A stretch of 64,000 nt of DNA from positions 53,850 through 117,849 of the forward strand of contig NZ_JABAII010000020.1 in assembly GCF_012641405.1 (NCBI RefSeq), written 5' to 3'. The DNA comes from Rhizobium sp. P40RR-XXII (lineage in GTDB: Bacteria; Pseudomonadota; Alphaproteobacteria; Rhizobiales; Rhizobiaceae). The translations under genes were made by a program, and so were the position numbers. Positions 53,452-62,256 of this stretch are shown in pieces; the first letter of the stretch is position 1; every line of letters begins with the position of its first letter. The notes below the pieces were generated by a model. The model saw only the letters and a list, made by a program, of their open reading frames with translations, made no database searches and was not told the origin of the DNA.

Positions 53452-53828
53452 ATGCGCCACCAGACTGCTCTTATCATTGCCGCCGCGATCTGGCTGGGCC
53501 TAGGTGCCGATGCTCGGGCCGAAGACGCGGCGTCACGCGCCCTGGCCGGGATTAAGGCTCTCTGGAGCAGTGTCACCGGCCAAGAACTCCCGCAGAATAT
53601 CGCCATGTCGAACGACCGTATCGACGCTCAACAGATACTGATCTCGGCCAAATTCGCGGCAGGCTTGCACCTTCGACCCATTTCGTCGCCCTTTCTCACG
53701 CTATCCTTTATCGCGGAGCCGGACTGAAGGTTGTCTGGCTGGAGGCATCCTCCTTGCTGGTGCTGGGCGCGGCCTTCTTCGTCATTGCTCTCTTCCGTTT
53801 CCGTTCGACTGTCGCGCAGGCGCAGTAG
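53452..53828 (+). pseudogene. HlyD adaptor start joined to ABC-2 permease end (deletion scar)
   Basis: Two unrelated gene ends are fused by a large deletion. The first part begins MRHQTALIIAAAIWLGLGAD (signal anchor) and continues with QELPQNIAMSNDRIDAQQIL, the N-terminus of a periplasmic HlyD-family adaptor. At about 53640-53665 it joins, in another frame, the C-terminus of an ABC-2 type permease: THFVALSHAILYRGAGLKVV, then the last helix VLGAAFFVIALFRFRSTVAQ ending 53828. An operon of adaptor, ATPase and permease, as in the YhiI-RbbA-YhhJ type, would provide both. Everything between, several kilobases, is lost. Neither part can be functional. Confidence 0.7.
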
Positions 53829-54326
53829 GACCGCTTTTCACATCTGACGGCGGTCTCTTCCTCCCAGCGTCAAGGCATCGACTTCCCCCTCTGGCGGTTC
53901 TTATCCGCCACACCTTACGGGCTGTAGACCTTCCAGCGGCCCATTTTTTTCTTCAAGCCTCGCAAACATTTCACTTTGTGCAAGGCGATTAATCATCCCG
54001 ACCGGCGACTACTAGCGGGCGGCCTGCACGAGCGCCATCACCGATACGTGTTCGCTATGTCGTCCACTTCGTAGAAGGACCGGTAGCTTTCATGGGGGAT
54101 GAATTCACTTCGGTGATGTGAATTCGTCGACAATGCTGGGCCAATTGACCGGGATCAAAGCGATTATATGCCGGATGCCGCACTATCGCGGTTCTTCGGT
54201 ATCCGTTGTGTTGGTTTGCACCATCCCTTCATTTCTCGAAAAAGGAATTGGATATGACCTGCGCAGACCGGACACCGAAGACAACGCGAGGGCGTTAATC
54301 CATCAGACGAGCAAGGACGTGAACAA
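53829..54326. other. Intergenic stretch before the second FixL-like gene
   Basis: About 500 bases with a perfect FixK-type box at 54145 and no convincing gene. A small frame at 54118-54330 overlaps the kinase start and is a chance frame. Confidence 0.5.
54145..54158. promoter_or_regulatory. FixK/FNR-type box before the second FixL-like gene
   Basis: TTGACCGGGATCAA, a full TTGA-N6-TCAA palindrome 168 bases upstream of the start at 54327. It would place a FixL-like sensor under FixK control. Confidence 0.7.
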
Positions 54327-55871
54327 ATGACCAAAGCGCAGGGCGATCTCATGGAAAGAGAGGCGCATTTGCGCTCGATCCTTGATACCGTGCCGGAGGC
54401 GATGGTGATTGCTGATGAAGCCGGAGTGATCTCGTCCTTCAGCGTCGCGGCCGAAAAGCTCTTTGGTTACACGGCCGAGGAGGTGTGCGGCAAGAACGTT
54501 AAAATCCTCATGCCACAACCCGATCGTGATGCGCACGACGAGTATATTTCGCGTTACCTGGCAACTGGCGAGCGCCACATCATCGGCTACGGGCGCGTAG
54601 TAACGGGACAGCGCAAGGATGGCTCGTTGTTTCCCATGGAGCTCGCAGTTGGTGAGGCGATCGCGAACGGCCGGCGCATCTTCACCGGGTTTATCAGGGA
54701 TTTAAGTAGCCGGCACAAAATTGAAGAGGAGTTGCGCCAAGCGCAAAAGATGGAAGCGATCGGCCAACTCACAGGTGGGCTGGCGCACGACTTCAACAAT
54801 CTGCTCACCATCATCGGCGGCAATCTCGAGATGATCGAGAACAAGCTTCACGATGAAAATCTTCGATCGTTGTTGCGCGAGGCACAAGGAGCTGCCGAAG
54901 AGGGCGCAAAACTGACAGGGCAGTTGCTCGCTTTCGGACGGCGTCAGCCACTTCATCCGAAACTTCTGGATGTCGGCCAGCTGGTATCGGGTTTTTCCGA
55001 TCTCCTAAGGCGGACACTCGGCGAGTCGGTTGAATTTCGCACCGTCATCTCGGGCTCGGAAAACACCGCGCTCGTTGATGCGTCCCAATTGCAGAACGCA
55101 ATATTGAATCTTGTTCTGAATGCGCGCGATGCCATGCCACGCGGCGGTAGTCTCTCGATCGAAATTTCCCGCGTGCGTCTCGACGCCGATTACGCGCAAA
55201 TGTATCCGCAGGTTCGCGCCGGCAATTTCGTCCTTATCACGGTGACAGATACTGGCACAGGAATGTCAGCAGATATCAAGCAACGTGCCTTCGAGCCATT
55301 CTTTACAACCAAGGGTGTAGGATCTGGCACAGGGCTTGGTCTCTCGATGGTTTATGGTTTTGCCAAGCAATCCGGCGGCCATGTTCAGCTTTACAGTGAA
55401 ATGGGACGGGGCACGAGTGTACGCATTTTTCTACCTGTCGTACAAAAGGAGACGCTCGCTTCGCACAGTCAAGGACAGGCAGACAAGGCTCAATCGGCAA
55501 TACCTGGTGGTTCCGAGAAGATTCTTGTCGTCGAGGATGATGCGCGCGTGCGGCGCGTTGCCGTTTTGAGGCTTGTCGATGCCGGCTACAAGGTGGTTGA
55601 GGCATCCAACGGCAAGGAAGCGCTTGAACGGCTTGGGGAAAACCTGGACGTTGCATTGCTTTTTACGGATATCGTCATGCCCGGAGGCATGACAGGTGAC
55701 GAACTCGCTGAGACCGTTCGTGTAACTCGGCCGGAAATCAAGATTCTCTTTACCTCTGGCTACGCGGAGCCAACGATTGCCGGCCGAGAACTCGCTCAGT
55801 CCGGAACCTGGTTGAAGAAGCCCTATACGGCCCGCGAATTGGCCGTCCTCTTGCGAGAGTTACTCGATTGA
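54327..55871 (+). CDS. Second FixL-like haem-PAS hybrid kinase, single PAS
   Basis: A 514-residue paralog of the hybrid FixL at 36745, lacking the first PAS domain. The single PAS (about 10-135) keeps the haem-pocket residues: His70 (in RDAHD, matching haem ligand His200), Arg76, His84, Ile85 and Arg90 (Arg206, His214, Ile215 and Arg220 in Bradyrhizobium numbering). HisKA with His154 (GGLAHDFNNLL), HATPase and a C-terminal receiver (Asp in LLFTDIVMPG) follow. A FixK box lies upstream, so it may form a feedback loop. AAGGA precedes the ATG by about 12 bases. Whether it signals to the same OmpR-type regulator is unknown; an adjacent partner gene is absent. Confidence 0.85.
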   Translation: MTKAQGDLMEREAHLRSILDTVPEAMVIADEAGVISSFSVAAEKLFGYTAEEVCGKNVKILMPQPDRDAHDEYISRYLATGERHIIGYGRVVTGQRKDGSLFPMELAVGEAIANGRRIFTGFIRDLSSRHKIEEELRQAQKMEAIGQLTGGLAHDFNNLLTIIGGNLEMIENKLHDENLRSLLREAQGAAEEGAKLTGQLLAFGRRQPLHPKLLDVGQLVSGFSDLLRRTLGESVEFRTVISGSENTALVDASQLQNAILNLVLNARDAMPRGGSLSIEISRVRLDADYAQMYPQVRAGNFVLITVTDTGTGMSADIKQRAFEPFFTTKGVGSGTGLGLSMVYGFAKQSGGHVQLYSEMGRGTSVRIFLPVVQKETLASHSQGQADKAQSAIPGGSEKILVVEDDARVRRVAVLRLVDAGYKVVEASNGKEALERLGENLDVALLFTDIVMPGGMTGDELAETVRVTRPEIKILFTSGYAEPTIAGRELAQSGTWLKKPYTARELAVLLRELLD

Positions 55872-56041
55872 TGGTGAATTTGCCTGATGTAGAATAACGA
55901 TCCCCGACAAAGGTGGGATTTGATAATACATCACATCGGCACTTCCGCTTGATGAAATCAAAACCGCATCCCGCATTCGTAGTTATTCCCGATTTCGAGA
56001 CTGAAGTAGGACTATCCTCTTGTCACGAATCGAATTTCGCC

Positions 56042-56940
56042 ATGCCTTCTCTCGAAGAGATTGATAGCAAGGCCCAACATGCCGTCCTTGCTGCAAGCAC
56101 CGTCGCCTTTACCGCATGTCTTGCAGCGTGGACCATTTTCGCCATCATGGGTATCAGGATTCGAGGTCCGCTCGGGCTTAGCGAAACCGAAATTGGGCTC
56201 TTGGGATCGGTGTCGCAGGCGGTTCGTTTGCTGTTGGGGTTGCCTATGTGTCCCGTTAGTACCCGCCTGGCAAACAGGGTACGGCGCTCAGAAGCTTTGG
56301 GGCCGGCAATGTCGGTTCGGCCATCACTAAGTTTCTCGCGCCACTGGTGCTGGTCGCCTGGGGCTGGCATGCGGTTGCGGAAATCTAGGCGGCAGGTCTG
56401 ACAGTTCTCAGTCTATTACTTCGTCGTATTCGGCGCCTTTGTCGTCCTTGCGCTGTGGTTGCCTCAGTAGCTATCAATGTTTACGGGCCCGGTATTCGCA
56501 CCGCCGACATGATCGCAGCCTTCTTCTCTGTACCAGCCCGTCTATTTCGGGCCTATGGCGGCCATCTCTCGGGTATCTATGGCGCCCGTGGCGTGCACTA
56601 CTGGACGTTCTTCGTCTCCATCGCTGCCACCTTCATCCTGGCCTATCCGCCGACCGGCTACGTGGTCAAAACATAGAGCGGCTCCGTCGCCTTTCATCTC
56701 GAAATGAATCTGGTAGGCTTTACCGTCGTCCCCATTGTACTCGGCTTCTTCATGGCGCTAGCCAAGGCTGCCGTCTACAAGCACATTTCCGCCCATTATC
56801 TGGATAATGTCGGTGCCGTGGGCCGCCTGGTCAGCGATTTGTGGAGAAGAAGCCGAATTCTCAAACTGAATGCTACCACTCAAAGCGTGATGCGAAATCA
56901 CGCACCTCTCGACAGTCAAGGTGTTCGAACTCTTGAATGA
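56042..56940 (+). pseudogene. narK: NarK-type nitrate/nitrite transporter, decayed
   Basis: Pieces of a major-facilitator nitrate transporter lie in several frames. The first (from 56042) reads STVAFTACLAAWTIFAIMGI, then after a frameshift and stop the middle piece reads AFFSVPARLFRAYGGHLSGI followed by GARGVHYWTFFVSIAATFIL (56455-56676). An in-frame TAG follows, and the next piece has VVPIVLGFFMALAKAAVYKH and NVGAVGRLV, ending 56940. The motif order fits NarK transporters of the nitrate/nitrite exchange type. Several internal parts are missing, including the helices around the nitrate-binding Arg. No nitrate reductase genes are seen. Confidence 0.78.
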
Positions 56941-57209
56941 CAGACGGGTAGAGCTTTTTGATCACAGATGGTCAGCTAGGTCGCGATCCGTATTCGAGCA
57001 ACAATCCTGCAATGGATTTCGCCCCATAGAAGGGCAGGATATTGACGATAAGATGTGTCGGCGCGGCGTTCACGAGTGAAGGACTAACGGTGTACGTCGA
57101 TGATGAGCCAGAGATTGATCATCGTCGATTTCTCGATCATGACTATAGCTTCCGTCGAAAAATGGTTTCAAGAACGCAAGGATCACGAGCGGCAAGGAAG
57201 GGTCTTTAA

Positions 57210-57701
57210 ATGGCACGGAAGAGCGCGGGCATTTTAGTCTATCGTGTTGACCGGGGCGAGCTCGAGGTTTTGTTGGTTCATCCTGGAGGTCCCTATTGGC
57301 AGAAGCGTGACATCGGCGCCTGGCAAATTCCAAAGGGAGAACTCTTCGACAACGAAGAGCCCGATGTCGCTGCCAGGCGAGAGTTTGTCGAGGAGACGGG
57401 TTGGGTTTTGAAAGAAGCCCTCTATCCCCTTGGCGAGATACGCCAGCATGGAGGAAAATCGGTTACTGCTTTTGCAACGGAAGGTGCATTTTTAGTCTCG
57501 ACGTTGGTCAGTCAGGCATTTGACATAGAATGGCCCCCGCACAGTGGTCTTACGCAATCTTTCCCTGAAGTCGACCGTGCCGAATGGTTCACGGTTGTGC
57601 AGGCTTACGAAAAGATGCTCGACAGTCAAAGACCATTCCTGGACCGGCTTATTGACTTCATCTCCAGGGGCAGCGTCCAGCGCCTTGCGGACATGCCCTA
57701 A
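57210..57701 (+). CDS. NUDIX hydrolase
   Basis: A 163-residue protein with a clear Nudix box at about residues 42-64: GELFDNEEPDVAARREFVEE followed by TGW, matching G-x5-E-x7-R-E-U-x-E-E-x-G-U. It starts ARKSAGILVYRVDRGELEVL, usual for the family. Such enzymes hydrolyse nucleoside diphosphates linked to another group, often clearing damaged nucleotides or alarmones; the substrate is not determined by the box alone. AAGGAAGG lies 8-15 bases before the ATG. It is a stand-alone gene between the NarK remnant and the second CBS-BON remnant. A near-box (57115) lies upstream but with a mismatch in each critical place. Confidence 0.88.
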   Translation: MARKSAGILVYRVDRGELEVLLVHPGGPYWQKRDIGAWQIPKGELFDNEEPDVAARREFVEETGWVLKEALYPLGEIRQHGGKSVTAFATEGAFLVSTLVSQAFDIEWPPHSGLTQSFPEVDRAEWFTVVQAYEKMLDSQRPFLDRLIDFISRGSVQRLADMP

Positions 57702-57894
57702 AAGGTCGATCAGAAGTTTCTCGCCTTCAGGTTCGGCAAGTCTGGCTGAAGTTCGCGAGGCATCGCGCTCGACAATATCTTGTTTAAATTCCAACATATC
57801 CGTCTTCTATGTCTAAATGCTACTTTATCTTCGACGCCGGCTAGCGCTTGGCGGCGACCATATGATCGATGCTCACGCACTCTTTGACTCTAAA

Positions 57895-58098
57895 ACTGAG
57901 CTCATCGATGGAGCCGCGTGTATTGCCGATGCGTTCGACAAAGATCCTGGTTGCTTGACGTTACAACTCGGATTCGATGTTTACGCAGATCTGGGCATCG
58001 TAGACTGTGACCTGCAGCCGGTCGCTAGCCAAGCCGAGTTCAACTCTCAAGCGTGCGATGACCGCCAATTTAAGAGCCTTGCCGCCCGATGCGAATAC
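57895..58098 (-). pseudogene. CBS-BON protein fragment (BON end only)
   Basis: A short remnant homologous to the end of the broken CBS-BON protein at 33990. It reads ALKLAVIARLRVELGLASDR and then VYDAQICVNIESEL, parallel to ALRLAIATRLKSELGLDNHR and VRNARVSLTGTIDSEL. At 57961-57963 an in-frame TAA replaces the Gln codon (Q-R-Q-A in the relative), and the frame continues RQATRIFVERIGNTRGSIDE. The CBS domains and start are gone. Confidence 0.65.
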
Positions 58099-58110
58099 AT
58101 TCGTGCAATT

Positions 58111-58474
58111 GCAATATCCTTTATGGCATCTAGCAGCAACCAGCCCGGGGAGGCGAGCTTTACGCTTTTCGCGGATAGGACGTGGTCGTGCATGAAGGAA
58201 CCAGCAACCCATGCAACCACGATCTAGGCCCCATGGCGGTGGCAAGACGCCCGGCACTGGCTTGGCGGCAGTTTTTCCGCCGAAAGAGCAAGGAGCGTGT
58301 TCGTCGGAACAAGTAGTGCAAGGAGAGAGAATACGGCAACGGCTAAAGCGAAGGCGTTCCTGGAAGGTCCCCTGGGGCGCCGTGGCACACTTTCCCAGCT
58401 CTGCAACTGATTAAGGTCGTGTCGGGGAACTCGCAGTCGCGTCGTTCGTTTTAATTCCAAGAACGGAGGTCGAG
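58111..58474. other. Intergenic stretch, nothing recognised
   Basis: About 360 bases between the BON remnant and a small membrane gene. The open frames here are antisense or chance. No FixK-type box. Confidence 0.4.
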
Positions 58475-58690
58475 ATGCCACAGCTGATCTCGTTCATGAT
58501 CATCCGACTTATAGTTGGCTTCGCCATCGGCGGGCTCACGGGTTTCGTTGTGTGGACGAACGGCTTTTCAGAAGCGTTCATCGCCGAAGGCCCGGATCGA
58601 TGGCTTGCGCAATGGCTCTTCATCTATTTCTTCGCCAGCACTATCGCGAGTGGCTATCTGGCTACGGCTCTTTTTCAGGACGATGACTAA
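58475..58690 (+). CDS. Small two-helix membrane protein, 71 residues
   Basis: I do not recognise this protein. It has two hydrophobic segments (about residues 6-26: SFMIIRLIVGFAIGGLTGFV, and about 45-64: LAQWLFIYFFASTIASGYLA) linked by a short acidic loop (AFIAEGPDRW) and a DDD tail. GGAGGTCGAG precedes the ATG with ideal spacing. The neighbourhood contains denitrification-associated remnants; small membrane proteins of this layout accompany nor/nir clusters in other rhizobia, but I cannot name the family. No regulatory box was found. Confidence 0.62.
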   Translation: MPQLISFMIIRLIVGFAIGGLTGFVVWTNGFSEAFIAEGPDRWLAQWLFIYFFASTIASGYLATALFQDDD

Positions 58691-59437
58691 GCGTTTCGGC
58701 AAATCGATGCGTACTTGCCTTTCGTCAAGGAGGCGGAAGACATATCAGGACAAAAACCACGCGGTTCGATGCGTTCCCGATGGCCACTCGAAAGTACGGG
58801 CCTTCACGGGGCGTCGACGTCGACACGGCTCGACGCTTACCGTTCGGCAGGCAGCGCAAGGCGGGATATGTGCTCAATCTCGAACCCACCGAGGCAGTAC
58901 TGGTCAGCCGGATTCACAATGGAATTGCGGCTTCGTCCTGGTTCACCAAGAACGCGGTGACGGAGTGAGAGCTGCGGAAACTCATTCTTGCCCGTCGGGC
59001 GCACCACATGTCGCAAGATTCAATGGAAGCGTGCCACGCTGAAGCCCGACTTCGGATTGCACGCCGTTGACACTCAGGCAAGCTTTCGGCTCGAATACAC
59101 GAGGTGCGCGGCGTGTGAGATTGCGGCTAGCAGTTCCTCGGAAGATCGTTCGGTACGAGCATGTCGGCGGCGATAGGCTGATTTCACACATCGCTGCCAG
59201 GAGGGACGTTTCGCCTGCGCCAAAGCTGAATGTCTTTTGCGGTTAATTTGACGTTGCGCTGCTGGCTGGATTTATCGATCTTCTCCATTGCGGTTGCACG
59301 GAACGTTTCGAGGCGTTCGAGAAAGCGGGAACGCGTGTCACGTGGCGGCGAGGCGGCACGGAAAATTCCAAGCTGCGTCACTGACACGATACACGGTTCA
59401 ACGCCGTCTTGATCGCGCGGAGAGGAGCCTGTGGGGC
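58691..59437. other. Unassigned 750-base stretch
   Basis: Overlapping short frames on both strands (58780-58968 plus, 59184-59468 minus) look protein-like in places but match no family I know. I regard it as decayed DNA next to the broken genes at 59438-60044. Confidence 0.4.
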
Positions 59438-59794
59438 TCAGTGGAATACGGAAAGCCGATCGCCGCAAGTGTCATCCATTCGCCATAAGATTCGGAGCAA
59501 GCTGGTGCCGACCAGTAAGAACGCAAGGCCAAGCGTTGTCGTTGCTGGGATCATCACCCAGACGGTCACAGCCGACCCCTCGCCGAGCATGAGGAAACCG
59601 AGTAGCAGCAACCCGATCGCGATTCCCGCCAGCGCAAGCGGCTGTGAGAATCCGGGGGAGAGGTCGATCCCGGTCAGAACTGGTCCGAACTAGAGAAGTG
59701 TCCCGATCATCAGCAGGGCAACCAACCGATCGTGACCTAATGCACCACGATGAGCGCGCAAGGGGGCTCCCATGTCGAGAGATGGTGCCCTCAT
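59438..59794 (-). pseudogene. Small membrane protein with an in-frame stop
   Basis: A 119-codon frame with four hydrophobic segments, including GFSQPLALAGIAIGLLLLGF and TVWVMIPATTTLGLAFLLVG, broken by an in-frame TAG at 59690-59692. The start at 59794 (ATG) overlaps the end of the upstream DUF2249 frame. It may be a nitric-oxide-cluster membrane protein (NnrU/NnrS neighbours are often like this), but I cannot confirm the family. The two genes probably formed one operon on the minus strand, divergent from hemN. Confidence 0.55.
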
Positions 59795-59852
59795 CGGGCC
59801 GCTCCCGTCCTAGCGGTTGCCGCAGCAGCAGTCGCAGCCGCATCGAGGCGGA

Positions 59853-60044
59853 CGATCTCCCGGGCAGCGCAGTTGCGAGCTGGTATTGAAGAGGGCGGGG
59901 TTCATGGTCGCTGGTGATACGCAGTACACCGTTTGGCGGCGGAGTGTGAAGGGTGGCGAGGATGCATGGATGCCGCTCGGCGGGGGGCAAGGCCCGCACG
60001 TCGATATCGTTGATTTCTTGCCGCTTGCTCGGAGCGTCTGTCAT
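59853..60044 (-). pseudogene. DUF2249 domain protein, truncated
   Basis: The first 64 codons match a DUF2249 protein: EINDIDVRALPPAERHPCIL then GVLRITSDHEPRPLQYQL. After about 59853 the expected W-E-Y-L ending is absent and the frame runs into unrelated basic sequence, so a frameshift or deletion has removed the last third. AGAGGA precedes the ATG at 60044. DUF2249 proteins occur next to nitrite, nitric oxide and anaerobic haem genes. It is divergent from hemN, 211 bases away. Confidence 0.68.
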
Positions 60045-60184
60045 TGTAAGTCCTCTTGCCGCCGAATGAAAATGTTCGGATGGTGGCGCGCCGACGTCAG
60101 ATGCTCACGACAGGCAGATCGAATGCGTTCAACTTTGACAGCGAGCAAATATCTAAGAGTTTGCTGCGGCGCCGTCGATGATCA

Positions 60185-60198
60185 TTGACCTAAGACAA
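60185..60198. promoter_or_regulatory. FixK/NnrR-like box before hemN
   Basis: TTGACCTAAGACAA, one mismatch in the right half (GACAA for GTCAA), 57 bases upstream of the hemN start. The position is right for a class II activator site. Confidence 0.5.
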
Positions 60199-60255
60199 GG
60201 AAGCGGCCGGCCACGCGATGCATAAGGCCCAAAAACCCCAAGGGAAAACGTTCAA

Positions 60256-61608
60256 ATGTCTGATGCTCTAGTTAGGAAGTACGGTGAAACGCGTCTTCCA
60301 CGCTACACAAGCTATCCCACCGCTCCAGCCTTTGCTCCATCGGTCGGACCTGACGATTATGCTAGTGGGCTTCGCGAGGCGGCTTCATTTGGTCCGGTCT
60401 CGATATATTTACATGTGCCGTTCTGCCGCTCCATGTGCTGGTACTGTGGTTGCCATACCACCATCACGCGCCAGGATGCACCGATCCTCGAATACTTGGA
60501 CGTCCTGATGAAGGAGATTGATCTGGTTTCCGCGACCGCCGGTACCAAGCTTTCAGCCAAGAATGTCCATTTTGGAGGGGGAACGCCGACCATCATGGCG
60601 TCGCACGAATTCGCGGTGCTGATGCAGAAGCTCAAGACTGCTTTCAATTTTGTAAGCGATGCCTCTATCGCCGTCGAGATTGATCCGAGGACACTGACAA
60701 GCGAAATGATCATTGCTCTCGGTGAAAATGGGGTGAACCGTGCGAGCCTTGGCGTGCAGAGCTTCGATCCGCTCGTGCAGAAGGCCATCAATCGCGTCCA
60801 GACCTTCGACCAGACGAAAGCGGCTGTAGAGGGTCTGCGAGGCCATGGCGTGACCAGCACGAACTTCGATCTCATCTATGGTCTTCCGTTCCAGACGGTC
60901 AACTCCTGTATCGAGACGGTGCGAACGGCGATCGAACTTAGGCCTCAACGATTCGCCGTTTTCGGTTACGCACATGTTCCCGCATTTAAGAAGCACCAAC
61001 GGCTGATCAACGAAACGACTCTTCCCGACGCGACCGAGCGCTACGAACAGGCGGAGGCGATCGCAGAAGAACTCGCGGTGGCCGGTTACGCGCGTATCGG
61101 TCTCGATCACTTTGCGCTTCCAAACGATGAACTGGCCGTTGCTGTTGAAAGCGGCACACTCCATAGAAATTTCCAGGGTTACACGACCGACGACTGTGAC
61201 ACCTTGATTGGATTGGGCGCGTCCGCGATCGGGCGCTTGCATTCCGGGTATTATCAAAACCATATAGCGATCGGGCGGTACGCTGAAATGGTAGCCGCGG
61301 ACATTTTGCCGACTGCCAAGGGTTATGCTCTCACCAATGAGGACAAGCTTCGGGCGGCGGTGATCGAGCGGCTGATGTGTGATTTCGAAGCCGACATTGG
61401 AAATCTGAGCCTGGATTCCGGCTACGAACCGCACTTCCTGCTTGAGCGGAACGAGCGGCTCGAGGGTCTTGTTTCGGATGGCGTGGCCAGCGTCGAAGGC
61501 TATAAGGTGATCGTAAACAGGAATTCGCGGTTTATGGTGAGAGCGGTAGCGTCTGCGTTTGACGCTTACATTGGCGCGCTCGGTCGCACCCATAGCAAGG
61601 TGGCCTGA
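60256..61608 (+). CDS. hemN: Oxygen-independent coproporphyrinogen III oxidase
   Basis: A 450-residue radical-SAM enzyme of haem biosynthesis that works without oxygen. The iron-sulfur motif is C57-x3-C61-x2-C64-x-C66 (PFCRSMCWYCGC). The following VHFGGGTPTIMA is also characteristic, as is GVNRASLGVQSFDP. The C-terminal HemN domain is present. Length is that of true HemN rather than HemW. AGGGAAAA lies just before the ATG at 60256. In rhizobia hemN is induced at low oxygen by FixK or by NnrR for denitrification. The box at 60185 fits this. It is the only complete gene in this denitrification-like block. Confidence 0.94.
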   Translation: MSDALVRKYGETRLPRYTSYPTAPAFAPSVGPDDYASGLREAASFGPVSIYLHVPFCRSMCWYCGCHTTITRQDAPILEYLDVLMKEIDLVSATAGTKLSAKNVHFGGGTPTIMASHEFAVLMQKLKTAFNFVSDASIAVEIDPRTLTSEMIIALGENGVNRASLGVQSFDPLVQKAINRVQTFDQTKAAVEGLRGHGVTSTNFDLIYGLPFQTVNSCIETVRTAIELRPQRFAVFGYAHVPAFKKHQRLINETTLPDATERYEQAEAIAEELAVAGYARIGLDHFALPNDELAVAVESGTLHRNFQGYTTDDCDTLIGLGASAIGRLHSGYYQNHIAIGRYAEMVAADILPTAKGYALTNEDKLRAAVIERLMCDFEADIGNLSLDSGYEPHFLLERNERLEGLVSDGVASVEGYKVIVNRNSRFMVRAVASAFDAYIGALGRTHSKVA

Positions 61609-61974
61609 TCGTATGTTCCCGACCTTCACCGAGTGTTAGCAGTTGGCGCGATGGTCGGCCCATTTGCCGCACATCTGTCGGATCGAAAATCCTTGCCGGG
61701 CCTAATACCAACCTCCGGTGTGGTGCCGGTCTGGCAAGGTAAGTCGAGCATCCTTTCATGTCAGTGGCGAAAGCGCCTTCGTCGGAATCCGAGCCGCTGG
61801 TTCGTACACTCGAAAAGATCGGTTTCGGAGGAAGGGTCTTTGTGGATTTGCAAGCAAGCGGGGATTTGTGCCGACGCATGTTGGTTGAAGGGCCGGATCT
61901 AGTCTAGGACGTGGCAGCGTAGCCCGATCGCCAATATTCTAAACTACCTTGCTCTTGCTATCGTCGGTTCTCAA
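61609..61974. other. Intergenic stretch between hemN and norF
   Basis: About 366 bases between convergent genes. A 49-codon frame at 61758-61907 has no ribosome site. The expected norC, norB, norQ and norD are not here. Confidence 0.5.
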
Positions 61975-62256
61975 TCAGCCGATGAGCATGCGACGCGATA
62001 GCGCGACGAAAAGCACGAGCGCGGCCCAGACCACCAGTACCGATATCAACTGCGAGCGCGAACCTCGCAGGGTTAGGAAGTCGAGAATGACGAGCCTCAC
62101 CTTGCAAAGCGCTACAATAGCAACAACGGTCGGCACGACCATTCTTGACGTCGCGCTCGACATCAACGTCCTCGCCAAGGTGCGGATGGTAAAGCCCGCT
62201 AGGAAGCCAAAAGCGCGGTTGGGGTTGGGGCGTCTCTCTAAGGGATTGATTTTCAT
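61975..62256 (-). CDS. norF: NorF-like small membrane protein (cytochrome oxidase subunit IV family)
   Basis: A 93-residue membrane protein with two or three hydrophobic segments (RMVVPTVVAIVALCKVRLVI and QLISVLVVWAALVLFVALSR). It matches the NorF/cytochrome c oxidase subunit IV-like family by size, position and the K-V-R-L-V-I-L-D-F segment. The start codon overlaps the norE stop (ATGA), showing translational coupling. NorE and NorF help assemble or regulate the NorCB nitric oxide reductase. Here norC and norB do not follow; a convergent hemN does. It may therefore be without a partner. Confidence 0.68.
   Translation of the reverse strand: MKINPLERRPNPNRAFGFLAGFTIRTLARTLMSSATSRMVVPTVVAIVALCKVRLVILDFLTLRGSRSQLISVLVVWAALVLFVALSRRMLIG

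Noticed and set aside
57115..57128. TTGATCATCGTCGA before the NUDIX gene
   Set aside because: The right half lacks the essential CAA.
59184..59468. 94-residue minus-strand frame
   Set aside because: It has protein-like composition but no ribosome site, and overlaps the broken membrane gene; treated as decayed DNA.
60553..61629. 358-residue minus-strand frame opposite hemN
   Set aside because: Antisense shadow of a well-conserved gene with no ribosome site; GC-rich codon bias on hemN produces it.
61758..61907. 49-codon frame between hemN and norF
   Set aside because: No ribosome site and no recognised homology; kept only as a note.
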